The notes beneath the pieces are model-generated. The model saw only the letters and a list, made by a program, of their open reading frames with translations, was not told where the DNA came from and ran no database searches. From positions 38,519 through 102,518 of IMG/VR virus record IMGVR_UViG_3300001679_000053: 64,000 nt of DNA; one strand, 5' to 3'. The stretch is from a virus. The first letter of the stretch is position 1, and the number at the start of each line of letters is the position of its first letter. Positions 35,901 to 43,139 of this stretch are shown one piece after another. The translations under genes and the position numbers were made by a program.

Positions 35901-36103
35901 TTTCCGCCGCCGGCTACAGTGTCTCCAAACATCTCAACAAATTTTGAGTATGATTCCACCTTAACGGGGGTCATTGCCAGGCCGCGGCGCGCGCGGCCAA
36001 CGACTACTGGTCCAATCTCTGGAGCGTTTCTTGGTATAAAGGAATTATCAATCTCATTGATGAAAACTCCTGGAGATACAAATTTAAAATTCTTTACCGA
36101 CAT
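32966..36103 (-). CDS. Contractile tail sheath protein (gp18-like), oversized
   Basis: 1045 residues; T4 gp18 has 659. The N-terminus (VSPGVFINEIDNS, then GPVVVGRARRGLAMTPV and a YSKFVEMFGD segment) and the C-terminal core (ERDILYEARINPIASFPST, FGQKTLQQRQSALDRINVRR, WNRFRSLVEPFL) are classic sheath. The extra mass is in the middle (roughly 100-650), a Gly/Ala/Ser/Thr-rich region that probably decorates the sheath surface. Contraction drives the tube into the host envelope. Upstream lie an ACTATTTA box (36159-36166) and a weak sigma70-like TTGACA/TTTAAA pair (36124-36151). Confidence 0.92.
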   Translation of the reverse strand: MSVKNFKFVSPGVFINEIDNSFIPRNAPEIGPVVVGRARRGLAMTPVKVESYSKFVEMFGDTVAGGGNSDIYREGNYTSPMYGGYAAKAFLRSNVAPVTYVRLLGQQTDAGRTAGGAAAAGWATTNAGPTAVMGTTGGAWGLWVFPSASAAQTSAGGTLRGIISGAAATASLAAIIYTQQGVPLLSGSLYGTESATGGTTGEEGKAGVQGINTLIKANSTTGLFTLIYSASGVSKKIKFNLNDSSENYIRKKLNTNPQLATAGDFYPSATEVNYFLGETFDQDLLDKGLATNKNVVGMITAIGYNTLTDSKTKTSVDTDNTPAQMKQVASTEGRTSWIIGQDLGAADEYYAPGIQKLFRLVGRGHGEWLMDNVKISISNVRQSNSSVSDYGTFSVILRDMNDSDNDVVVLERYDECTLNPASPNFVARKIGDMYVKWDAKEKRLRRYGEYDNNSKFVYIQMNADVEAGAIDAVTLPFGYFGPPKLLDVSGATCRRLGLNTGPGGTYGHGTSDSVNSVSGTYVSFAGSGSTFGANGYTPGGTATPGFSVPATGSWRQGGAAYDHGGGRSPRHGMSIGSGALDYFALKMEFPKARLRYSASAGGLTDPRNAYFGMQTSRGINSTISTPGIGEMHRMWSKNWPDDPTAPATAGDIGARGYNGWGYVFSLDDVISGSTGVFYYASGSRAREQSYTTGSWKAILDAGYNKFTVPLWGAFDGWDITKPDPAYNKGMTPGSSTEDNDYIYHTWARAMDSVADPEAIDMNMLCAPGLTNNQLTEKAMDICAARGDALALIDLANVYLPTHEIYKANKADRLASTPTQTAISLRDRKIDTSYGATFYPWVQTRDEGTGRLLWIPPTVAMMGVLASSQKKSQLWFAPAGFNRGGLTEGAAGLPVLNVTQRLTSKERDILYEARINPIASFPSTGIVVFGQKTLQQRQSALDRINVRRLVIYLKKQISIISSKILFEQNVQATWNRFRSLVEPFLANVKVTFGITDYKLILDETTTTPDLIDQNIMYAKIMVKPARAIEFIAIDFVIASTGASFDD

Positions 36104-36158
36104 CTTTTGGTCCCTTCCTCTCTTTTAAAGTAATTTGAGTATGACTGTCAATCATCTG

Positions 36159-36166
36159 TAAATAGT
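36159..36166 (-). promoter_or_regulatory. ACTATTTA box upstream of sheath (putative late promoter)
   Basis: Minus strand ACTATTTA, 56 bases before the sheath ATG. The 36104-36222 gap holds this box and nothing else that I can identify apart from the weak TTGACA/TTTAAA pair. Confidence 0.5.
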
Positions 36167-36222
36167 ATTTTCAACTTCAAAAGTCTTGAAGAGAATTAAT
36201 AAAATCTATTTTACTTCCTGAA

Positions 36223-37098
36223 CTACTTCTCAAAAAAGCCATCATTGCCAGGAACAGGTGCGAGTTCGCGTGGAAACGTGACTTCAACAGTATTTTCGTC
36301 GAGGCGCACAATAGGTCGGTCATCATTCACCCCCTCCCCTATCAGGTATCCTAAAACCCGAATTCCAACCTCTGTGGTATACATACGCATTTCTTCTTGC
36401 ATATCATCCACGTTGTTGGTTTGTGCAAAGTCTTGATTGATAAAAGCTTCGTATAAATGTCCGTTTCTTTTCAAAGTAAAAGCATTGATTTGACCTGTTC
36501 TCGCAATAAAAGGCGCCACCAAGCTGTTCATCTGTTCCTGATATTCGGATTTCAAGATAATCTTATATTCTAGGTTAATATAAACCGGAATGGGAATAGA
36601 CAAAGACTGAATTACTACTTTTCTATTCACGCGAGGGTAATAAGGCTGCCCGGGCTCACCCACTATTTTTCTCATGCTCGCAGCGACGGCAAAGTTTCGC
36701 GTTTTATCTTGCACAATCTTCTTTGCAATAACAATGCGTCCAGTTCTGCCATCTTTATTGTGAGAATAGAGATTTGCTTGAAATGATCCTTTGCGGGTGG
36801 GATCTTTAGCAATAGAAGTGCGCGTAATGCTAACGATCGGAAGTTTAAGGGCGCCTCCATCATCCCGAAGAGACTTTTCGTGCTTAATCTGATACGATCT
36901 TTCTGGTGCTTGCCACAACACAGGAACCTTCGTGAACCCTTCATTTGTGCGAGCGGATAAGTCGAGATCTTCTTTTAGCCATGAAGTAATTGCATAGTCA
37001 ATGCTTTCGATACTAGATCCAAGCATTCCTATATCTTCTAGTGTTCCCTCTTTGAAATCAGGGGGAAGCATGGCAAAATCAAAATTTTCAGGTAGCAT
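36223..37098 (-). CDS. Neck/tail-completion structural protein (putative)
   Basis: 291 residues from the ATG at 37098, which overlaps the previous gene by 11 bases; an earlier in-frame start at 37164 would overlap far more. It begins MLPENFDFAMLPPDF and contains a VPVLWQAPERSYQIKHEK segment and beta strands through the C-terminal half (NRKVVIQSLSIPIPVYINLE). I do not recognise the family with certainty. Its place between neck genes and the sheath suggests a tail terminator or completion role (T4 gp15/gp3 position). Confidence 0.6.
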   Translation of the reverse strand: MLPENFDFAMLPPDFKEGTLEDIGMLGSSIESIDYAITSWLKEDLDLSARTNEGFTKVPVLWQAPERSYQIKHEKSLRDDGGALKLPIVSITRTSIAKDPTRKGSFQANLYSHNKDGRTGRIVIAKKIVQDKTRNFAVAASMRKIVGEPGQPYYPRVNRKVVIQSLSIPIPVYINLEYKIILKSEYQEQMNSLVAPFIARTGQINAFTLKRNGHLYEAFINQDFAQTNNVDDMQEEMRMYTTEVGIRVLGYLIGEGVNDDRPIVRLDENTVEVTFPRELAPVPGNDGFFEK

Positions 37099-37576
37099 CG
37101 AATAGTCCCTTTCTTGCGCGGCGACAGCGGCCGGAAATCTCAAAACCATGCTCAACTTGACCAAACAGTTTTGTATCTTCGCTTAACTTAACTATCTCGT
37201 AATAATAATCTCCGTACAAAACAAAGTCACCTTCTCGAACATACATGTCTTGATCTTGTTCTAAGCGTCGTTTATGGAAGTGAACATTAATCTCCCAAGT
37301 CTTATCAATTCCAGCGTCTGCTAAATAATCAGTGGAGAACTCTGTGAATTCAACCAGTGCGTAAATGCGGATTGGTGGGAGGTAGGTTTTTTCTATAGCC
37401 TCTCCATATAAACCGTGAAAGTCAGTTCTTTCAATGTCGACGGGGTAATAGAGCAATTGCTGCCCGATGACCTTTTCGATTAACTCATCATTAACCTGTT
37501 TGACCAGATCACGCTCTTTCTTGCCAAAGAAAAGCGGAGGTGGTGGATTTTTAGGTCTGTTCCATTCGTTCGCCAT
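37088..37576 (-). CDS. Neck/connector protein (putative gp14-like)
   Basis: 162 residues beginning MANEWNRPKNPPPPLFFGKK, with charged helices at 20-40 and a beta-rich rest (YALVEFTEF, INVHFHKRRL, GDFVLYGDYYYEIVKL). The small beta-barrel look and the position in the neck cluster suggest a head-to-tail connector part; assignment to T4 gp14 is by context only. A GGGGTAAC stretch lies just before the ATG. Confidence 0.6.
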   Translation of the reverse strand: MANEWNRPKNPPPPLFFGKKERDLVKQVNDELIEKVIGQQLLYYPVDIERTDFHGLYGEAIEKTYLPPIRIYALVEFTEFSTDYLADAGIDKTWEINVHFHKRRLEQDQDMYVREGDFVLYGDYYYEIVKLSEDTKLFGQVEHGFEISGRCRRARKGLFDAT

Positions 37577-37581
37577 CTAAG

Positions 37582-38853
37582 TTACCCCACAAATATCGGC
37601 AGTGGGGAATTCTTAAAGGTTGTGGCCACAGCCTCGGTCTTCTCGCTATCTTGTTTGGCGAGGGCGCCGTACTCCATCTCTTTTAACATCTCTACTAGCT
37701 TATCTTTAAGCTCTGTTTGCTCTTCTTTTGCTTGCGAAAGCAATTCGCTGTGGTTTAGCGTTACACTGTCCCCAGGAATGGGCATCGTGGTAAATTTACC
37801 TCGAATCTGCCCCAACATCTCTTTACAAAGCGCAAGACAATACTTTCTAATCCACTGTTTACCCATGGAATTGATATTTTTATAAGGTAGGTTACTGAAT
37901 GGCAGTGTATTCACGTTGTTAACGCCTTCGGTGCCGTCTACCATGTTTGAATTACTATCCCACGCATCTGGCATGACATAAAATCTTAACCACATGCGAT
38001 CCATGTCGGAAATATCCCAGTGGCCCGGAGTGGGGTAAAGTCTAAGTTTATTATCGATTAGCTCATAAGAATAGTGTGATGTGCGAGTGAATAAGGAATC
38101 CTCATACATAATCGCCTGCATCTTGTTCTGCCATGTCGGGATCACCTCAAAAGTAGAGTCATCTGCATACTGTCCGTATGTCGCCATGTTTCCGACGACG
38201 CCCATACCACCATAATAGCCGTAAAACCTCCACATAGCTCTCGGAGACTTATAAAAGACTTTAGTGACATAGACACGCTTGCCCTCGACTGATCCGGAGA
38301 ATGGAACAGGCTTTCCTCGATCGTCATGTCCGGCAGCACTCGCACTATTGATGATTGTTTGAATATCGTAGTCTTGTTGTTTTGCTTTGGGCTTAAAGGA
38401 CGCCGAATATTCCGGTATAGTGCCACCAAAACCAGCAATTGCAGACAATCCATCGCCAACACGCTTGGCATAGGTCATCTGGAACCGCGGGAAGCGTAAG
38501 CTGCTGCCTGACGGTCCATCTACTTGTTCACCTTGGTGGTTAAACGTACCAGTGGTGTTTCCTAGCGCATCCGAAAGGATATTTTTGCCTTGGTGCAAGT
38601 TAAGAATATAAGAATATTCTAACACTGCCTCTTCATAGGCAGAATAGACATTAGAGGGTGTTAGTTCGATGTCTACGACGTCCCCACCAAGCTTTTTATA
38701 GACGTAGGCTACCTGGGTTGAGGCACCGCTCAAAAATTCGTTAGAGCCGGTATAAATACCAAATGGTACAGCGGCAGCAACTAGGGCAGCACTGCCGGTA
38801 CTGGTTAGAATGACTGTGCTAGTGTTTGATTTCGGATTAAGTTGTGTGGGCAC
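37582..38853 (-). CDS. Neck structural protein (putative gp13-like)
   Basis: 423 residues, with a start at GTG 38853 preceded by AGGAGG. The middle has aromatic beta segments (MWRFYGYYGGMG, MWLRFYVMPDAWD) and the C-terminal third has a helix-rich segment (SMGKQWIRKYCLALCKEML) followed by a charged coiled coil (EEQTELKDKLVEMLKEME). This pattern and position fit the T4-like neck protein that joins the portal to the tail. Clear separation from gp14-like function is not possible from sequence alone. Confidence 0.6.
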   Translation of the reverse strand: MPTQLNPKSNTSTVILTSTGSAALVAAAVPFGIYTGSNEFLSGASTQVAYVYKKLGGDVVDIELTPSNVYSAYEEAVLEYSYILNLHQGKNILSDALGNTTGTFNHQGEQVDGPSGSSLRFPRFQMTYAKRVGDGLSAIAGFGGTIPEYSASFKPKAKQQDYDIQTIINSASAAGHDDRGKPVPFSGSVEGKRVYVTKVFYKSPRAMWRFYGYYGGMGVVGNMATYGQYADDSTFEVIPTWQNKMQAIMYEDSLFTRTSHYSYELIDNKLRLYPTPGHWDISDMDRMWLRFYVMPDAWDSNSNMVDGTEGVNNVNTLPFSNLPYKNINSMGKQWIRKYCLALCKEMLGQIRGKFTTMPIPGDSVTLNHSELLSQAKEEQTELKDKLVEMLKEMEYGALAKQDSEKTEAVATTFKNSPLPIFVG

Positions 38854-38872
38854 CCAAAAGCCCTCCTAGGAA

Positions 38873-38880
38873 TAAATAGT
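38873..38880 (-). promoter_or_regulatory. ACTATTTA box upstream of gp13-like gene
   Basis: Minus strand ACTATTTATT, about 20 bases before the GTG start and abutting its AGGAGG. If this were a -10 element the transcript would begin inside the ribosome binding site, so the spacing is tight. Confidence 0.4.
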
Positions 38881-38924
38881 AAAGACGCGTACAAAACTCA
38901 AATCAATGCGCAGAAACGTTTATT

Positions 38925-39263
38925 TTATGTGTTTGCGTCAATTGTTTTGGTTTTTGTGGCCTTTCTACGTGGTTTACGAGTGGTGGACCTCTTTTTGAAG
39001 GTAGTCTTCGTGGTTGTTTTTGCTTTCAACTCTGGCACAGTTGCTTCTACCTCTTTCGGTGGTACAACTGGCGCTGCCTCCAGAACTGGGGCCACTTCAA
39101 CTTTTGCAACCGTCTTAGGTGTGGGGGCTACAACTTTTATTACTGGCTCTTTAGTAACAGTTTCAGTTTCAGACGCTGCTAAAATTGCTCGCATTCTCGG
39201 ATGGTTGCTGTGTTTAGCTGCAAACTTTTTAGTTGCGGACAACATTCTTCTTTTCTTTCCCAT
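38925..39263 (-). CDS. Histone H1-like basic, Ala/Pro/Lys-rich protein
   Basis: 112 residues. The N-terminus (MGKKRRMLSATKKFAAKHS) is strongly basic; the middle is a Val/Ala/Pro/Glu low-complexity linker; the C-terminus (KKRSTTRKPRRKATKTK) is Lys/Arg-rich like H1 or Hc1 tails. Such composition suggests nonspecific binding to DNA. Adjacent to capsid genes and with its own late box, it could be an internal head protein or a nucleoid-remodelling protein; both are inference. AGGAG-like spacing (GAGGAGTTCCCATG) supports the ATG. Confidence 0.65.
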   Translation of the reverse strand: MGKKRRMLSATKKFAAKHSNHPRMRAILAASETETVTKEPVIKVVAPTPKTVAKVEVAPVLEAAPVVPPKEVEATVPELKAKTTTKTTFKKRSTTRKPRRKATKTKTIDANT

Positions 39264-39291
39264 GGGAACTCCTCTATGTTTAGTTCAGTAG

Positions 39292-39299
39292 TAAATAGT
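39292..39299 (-). promoter_or_regulatory. ACTATTTA box upstream of histone-like gene
   Basis: Minus strand AACTATTTAC, 29 bases before the ATG at 39263. The 39264-39437 gap holds this box and the terminator at 39380-39411; the rest (about 39310-39375) is AT-rich with nothing recognised. Confidence 0.5.
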
Positions 39300-39379
39300 T
39301 GATATCTCGCCTAAACGAAAAAAAAGGAAAATCTCAAAAAATGGGCGCCGGAAAAAATTTGGCAGATCGACATTTTGAA

Positions 39380-39411
39380 GAAAAACCCCCCAACCCAAAA
39401 GGGAAGGGGGG
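39380..39411 (-). terminator. Rho-independent terminator after the 144-residue beta protein gene
   Basis: Minus strand CCCCCC (39406-39411) pairs with GGGGGG (39386-39391), the arms extended by CCC/GGG, followed by TTTTTC. Confidence 0.85.
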
Positions 39412-39437
39412 AAAATAAAAATATATTTTAAATCAGA

Positions 39438-39872
39438 TTAACTAGCAGACCATGATCCGGCTGCGGCGGTATATCCCGATGCATACCAATTAGTTCCATC
39501 AGAAACTAACTCTAACCAGTCACCAGCCACAGCGCTTGTCGAAATAACGATGGTCTGTCCAGCCATCGAAATTCCGGTGCCAGCATCTGCGGCGATTTCA
39601 CCCAGAATAACTGATGTGGTGGCTGCAATATCCGACTGAGTGGTGCTATTTTTCAAACAAAACTTGAAGTTTAACCCCGCCTCTCCAACTGCCGGCAATG
39701 TTACATCTACTTGCGCCGTTGTATCCATGATAATGACTTTACCGCTGTCGGCCGCCGTTAAAGTTGTATCAGCTGTTAAAGTTCTAACAGCTACATTGCG
39801 TCGACGCAAATCATTTTGGTTTTCGTTAATCAGGCTACGAATTCGTGCCCAACCTACTCTTTTTGTTCCCAT
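39438..39872 (-). CDS. Beta-rich virion decoration/fibre-type protein
   Basis: 144 residues. After a basic N-terminus (MGTKRVGWARIRSLINEN), the rest is a beta-rich module (TLTAADSGKVIIMD, VTLPAVGEAGLNFKFCLK) ending DGTNWYASGYTAAAGSW. This module, with its closing D/SGTNW signature, recurs at the C-termini of the fibre-like proteins at 43.1-50.2 kb, so it is probably a small paralogue used as head decoration or fibre end. It lies just downstream of the capsid gene and has its own late box (39938) and terminator (39380-39411). Confidence 0.65.
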   Translation of the reverse strand: MGTKRVGWARIRSLINENQNDLRRRNVAVRTLTADTTLTAADSGKVIIMDTTAQVDVTLPAVGEAGLNFKFCLKNSTTQSDIAATTSVILGEIAADAGTGISMAGQTIVISTSAVAGDWLELVSDGTNWYASGYTAAAGSWSAS

Positions 39873-39937
39873 AATATATGTTCTCCTTATAAAATATTAA
39901 TCAGGTCAATTAACGAAAGGATTTCTCCTCTCGCACA

Positions 39938-39945
39938 TAAGTAGT
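39938..39945 (-). promoter_or_regulatory. ACTACTTA variant box upstream of decoration-type gene
   Basis: Minus strand ACTACTTA, 66 bases before the ATG at 39872, just downstream of the capsid terminator. The 39873-40014 gap holds only these two elements. Confidence 0.45.
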
Positions 39946-39953
39946 TCTACCCA

Positions 39954-39986
39954 AAATGAAAGCCCCCGTTAAAAAACGGAGGCTTT
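39954..39986 (-). terminator. Rho-independent terminator of the major capsid gene
   Basis: Minus strand AAAGCCTCCGTT, loop TTTT, AACGGGGGCTTT, then CATTTT. Nearly perfect stem 28 bases past the capsid stop. Confidence 0.88.
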
Positions 39987-40014
39987 GCATTATAGTAGGT
40001 TACTAAGCTATTGT

Positions 40015-41805
40015 TTAGCTAGTAGCGCCGGCTTCGCCGAGCATACCGCGCACAACAACAAGTCCATACATATCAGGACGAACCATCTTCTTCGCGTAAC
40101 GAGTCATCACGCCCTTGCGAGGCACGAAGTCTTCCGGTCCGAAGATCGTAGGTGTGGTCTGCAGTGGAACGTACGGTGCGTACACGTATCCGCTTTCAAG
40201 GAAAGAGGAACCGCGACGGCCGATGAGGACCACATTGCGGAGGAAGTACGGGTCAACAATGACATCGAACTTCTTGCTCAAGGAACCAACCTTGACTGAA
40301 CCAATACTACCCTTATCGTCGTCAGCAGTGACGGAAGCACGGAATCCAGCGGTGAACTCAAGGACGTTAGCAACTTCAGGTCCGCAGACAACAAAGTTAG
40401 CTCCGCCGCGAAGAGTCTTGCGGTGAATCTGTGCAGACACATCATTGATGGTCTCAACGAGAGTCTCGTACCACTCGGATACTGTACCGGTGAAGTCGGG
40501 AGCCGCAGAAGCAGCACCGATCTCAACGCCAGTAACCTTGTTCAAGAACAAGCCAGGTGAACGCGACCAGTAGTAGGTAGCAGCGGAAGCGCCATTAACA
40601 AGGTCACCAATGATCTCGCGATCAATCTCAAGAGCAATCTGCTCAGAGAGGATACTTGTAAGCTCAACCTCGGCATCAAGGTTGTGGTAGGCGTTAAGGT
40701 CTTGACCTAACTCCGGAGTCCACTTAGCCTTGAGCTTCTTGGTACTAGCGGTGACAGCCACGGAATCGACTTTGATGTCAATCTCGGGGATATCAGCGTT
40801 GTTCTCAAGTCCCCACTCGGCAGCACCAACGACAGCACCAATGGCGCTAGCAGCGTTGAAGTTGTCACGAATTGGAACCTGAACCGTGGTACCAGCCAAT
40901 GAAATGGTAGTAGACGCAGAAACTGCGATAGAAACCAGACGGACAGCAGAACCAGTGGCGGTATTAGCCTCAGTCGAGTCAACAAGCTGAGTTAAGCGAC
41001 GAATTTGACGCCATCCAGCAACACCCATGGCAACAGCAGTGTTCGCGGGGCTAACCGTAAACGCACCAAGGTTGTCGAAATCAGCATCTTGCTGAACATA
41101 ACTTGTCTTATCAGTATCCCAAACACAAACTTTGTAGTTTGTGCCTGAACCCGACAGGGCAAGAATATCAGGGTCGAAAACAATGAGCTTCTTCTGAGCC
41201 TCAGTTGCTGAATTAACAGCAAACTGAGCCTTGATGACACCAGTGTTTGCGTGTGCAGCACAAGCGACGGAACCGGTTGGGGAACCATAGGCATAACCGC
41301 GAGCAGAAACGGTACGAGGACCAGAAAGGTCAATACCAGAACTACTGAGCAGGTTAAGTCCGCCGGTCAACTGTGAACCAACCTTGTCACCACCATAGAT
41401 GGAGCCAGTGCCAGCAACGTTGCCGAAGCGACGGGTTTGTGCACCCTCGGTACCACCGAGATCTCCTGAGAACGTGAAGTCCAGGAAGAAGATGAGACCG
41501 CTTGGCAGACTCATCGGCTGAACACTAACAAGATCGTTAGCGATCAGACCCGCGAAGACACGGCGAACGATGGGGAATGCGACGGCAGCAAAGCCCTCAA
41601 CATCTCCAGCGGCCATGGAAGAACCCTCACGGAGAAGCTCTTTTGCTTGATTTTCAAGCAAACGAGCCATAGCTTGGCGGGATCGATCCTTTTCTATTCC
41701 TTCGAGTAGACCAGTCTTCTCCCACTTACTTAATAGTGCGTGCCCTTCTGCACGCATATCTCTGTTGACCATACCTTCGGTCAACCTTTCAACAATACCA
41801 GACAT
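40015..41805 (-). CDS. Major capsid protein (gp23-like)
   Basis: 596 residues. The N-terminus resembles a T4-type propeptide followed by FPIVRRVFAGLIANDLVSVQPM (residues about 78-99), the signature block of gp23 capsid proteins (T4 has VRRAIPNLIAFDICGVQPM), then PSGLIFFLDF. Later blocks include LKAKWTPELGQDL and ALEIDREIIGDL, also typical of the gp23 HK97 fold. It is likely to be cleaved by the gp21-like protease near residue 60. AGGAGG precedes the ATG. Between the conserved halves there is a Thr/Val-rich insertion. It is co-transcribed with the scaffold gene upstream and ended by a strong terminator. Confidence 0.95.
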   Translation of the reverse strand: MSGIVERLTEGMVNRDMRAEGHALLSKWEKTGLLEGIEKDRSRQAMARLLENQAKELLREGSSMAAGDVEGFAAVAFPIVRRVFAGLIANDLVSVQPMSLPSGLIFFLDFTFSGDLGGTEGAQTRRFGNVAGTGSIYGGDKVGSQLTGGLNLLSSSGIDLSGPRTVSARGYAYGSPTGSVACAAHANTGVIKAQFAVNSATEAQKKLIVFDPDILALSGSGTNYKVCVWDTDKTSYVQQDADFDNLGAFTVSPANTAVAMGVAGWRQIRRLTQLVDSTEANTATGSAVRLVSIAVSASTTISLAGTTVQVPIRDNFNAASAIGAVVGAAEWGLENNADIPEIDIKVDSVAVTASTKKLKAKWTPELGQDLNAYHNLDAEVELTSILSEQIALEIDREIIGDLVNGASAATYYWSRSPGLFLNKVTGVEIGAASAAPDFTGTVSEWYETLVETINDVSAQIHRKTLRGGANFVVCGPEVANVLEFTAGFRASVTADDDKGSIGSVKVGSLSKKFDVIVDPYFLRNVVLIGRRGSSFLESGYVYAPYVPLQTTPTIFGPEDFVPRKGVMTRYAKKMVRPDMYGLVVVRGMLGEAGATS

Positions 41806-41832
41806 TTAAAATTACCTCCTTAAATTTAATGA

Positions 41833-43062
41833 TTATTTTATTCCAGCTAATCTTTTCATCCGTTCTTGTAATGGATCGGATGAAGGCGTCTCTTTACGAG
41901 AAGCCCTGATTGTAGAAGACCGGCGACTGATTACTTCGCTAAGTGATTGTGGGCTACGTTTTGGTGTGGCCACCACTGTGCTTTGAAGTGTTTCAAAGAT
42001 CGTCCTTGCTTCTGGGGCTGAACCGGCGTTGGAAATCGCTTCGACAATTTTATCTTTTTGTCGCTCATTTAAGGAGGTATTTCGTAAAATACGGTTCGTA
42101 TAAAGCAAACGAGCATTTGAAAGATTTACGTCATGAAGACCTTCTTTCAATTCTTGCACCGCTAGCTTATATTGTGTGTTTTGCTCATTGAGTTGTTTAT
42201 TTTCGAAAACCAACTCTTCTTGAGCTTTCTTTAAAGTTTCTAAATCGTCTTGTAGATCGGTGCTGCGGCGGTGGGCGATTTCTTTTTCCATCTCCCACTT
42301 CATGCTCTCGGATGAGCGGCCGGCCCAGCCCGATAGGGTAGCTCCCATGTCTACAGTAAGTTTTTCTATGATGGCATCAGTAAGGGAGTCAATATCGAAC
42401 TTCTCTTCCAAGCCTTTTTGTGCAGCATCGGTGGCTGCAATACCTGAAGCTGACGCCGTTTCCGCTTCGGCACTAGATGAACCTTCGTCATCTTCATCAT
42501 CGTCGTCGTCGTCGGTGTCGCCTGACTCTTGTGTGTCAAATAGGTTATCTTCTGGCGCGCTGAGGCCGGCTACTTCGACAATCTCGTCGTCCTCGTCCTC
42601 GTCATCGGCGCAATCATCGCCCTCTTCCGAAAGTATGTTTGCAATATCGTCGGCTGTGATGTCAAACTCTTGGTTCTCATTTATTTCATCACCTAACGCA
42701 GCAACAGCCTCTTGGAGAGCGCCTAAATCAATAGTAACGTCTATTTGCTCGCCTTGGTGGGGGAAGTCTTTTAAATTTTTGCCCTCTAAGTCCGAAAAAT
42801 CATCCGTGGCGGCCAGAGGGATCTCATTATCCTCATCAATTGTGTCTTCGGTTCCAGGCTCGGCAGGTTCGGTACCAAGATCAGGCATTTCACCACCCAG
42901 ATCAGGCATTTCGCCACCCAGATCGTCTTGCTCCAACAAATTATCCAAAGTTTCTTTAACTTCTTGCGAGTATTTTTCAATAACCGCAGTTTCGGCGTTC
43001 TTTAAGGCTGCTTCGCGCAGTGCCTTGGCGTCGATGATTGCTTCACTGAGCAAAGTAGACAT
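41833..43062 (-). CDS. Prohead core scaffolding protein (gp22-like)
   Basis: 409 residues from the ATG at 43062 (AGGAG upstream; an earlier in-frame start at 43092 is unlikely). Very acidic centre (Asp/Glu runs at about 140-200, with a duplicated GGEMPDL unit near 57-70), long charged coiled coil (270-340), and a helical C-terminal block (LLYTNRILRNTSLNERQKDK). These are features of T4-like prohead scaffolds, which are cleaved to peptides after assembly. The C-terminus LQERMKRLAGIK resembles the end of the WW-domain protein. It sits directly before the capsid gene. Confidence 0.8.
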   Translation of the reverse strand: MSTLLSEAIIDAKALREAALKNAETAVIEKYSQEVKETLDNLLEQDDLGGEMPDLGGEMPDLGTEPAEPGTEDTIDEDNEIPLAATDDFSDLEGKNLKDFPHQGEQIDVTIDLGALQEAVAALGDEINENQEFDITADDIANILSEEGDDCADDEDEDDEIVEVAGLSAPEDNLFDTQESGDTDDDDDDEDDEGSSSAEAETASASGIAATDAAQKGLEEKFDIDSLTDAIIEKLTVDMGATLSGWAGRSSESMKWEMEKEIAHRRSTDLQDDLETLKKAQEELVFENKQLNEQNTQYKLAVQELKEGLHDVNLSNARLLYTNRILRNTSLNERQKDKIVEAISNAGSAPEARTIFETLQSTVVATPKRSPQSLSEVISRRSSTIRASRKETPSSDPLQERMKRLAGIK

Positions 43063-43095
43063 GAATTGACTCCTAATATGACAATAGTTCACAAA

Positions 43096-43103
43096 TAAGT
43101 AGT
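43096..43103 (-). promoter_or_regulatory. ACTACTTA variant box upstream of scaffold and capsid genes
   Basis: Minus strand ACTACTTATT, 34 bases before the scaffold ATG. It would drive the scaffold-capsid operon, the most expressed late unit. Confidence 0.5.
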
Positions 43104-43139
43104 ATTACTGTGTGGTAAAGCCCATTTTTAATAATATGT

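Noticed and set aside
42260-43069. Plus-strand open frame of 269 codons, Ser-rich, opposite the scaffold gene
   Set aside because: It mirrors the Asp/Glu-rich scaffold sequence (GA-rich codons read in reverse give Ser/Leu), has no ribosome binding site and lies antisense to a clear gene.
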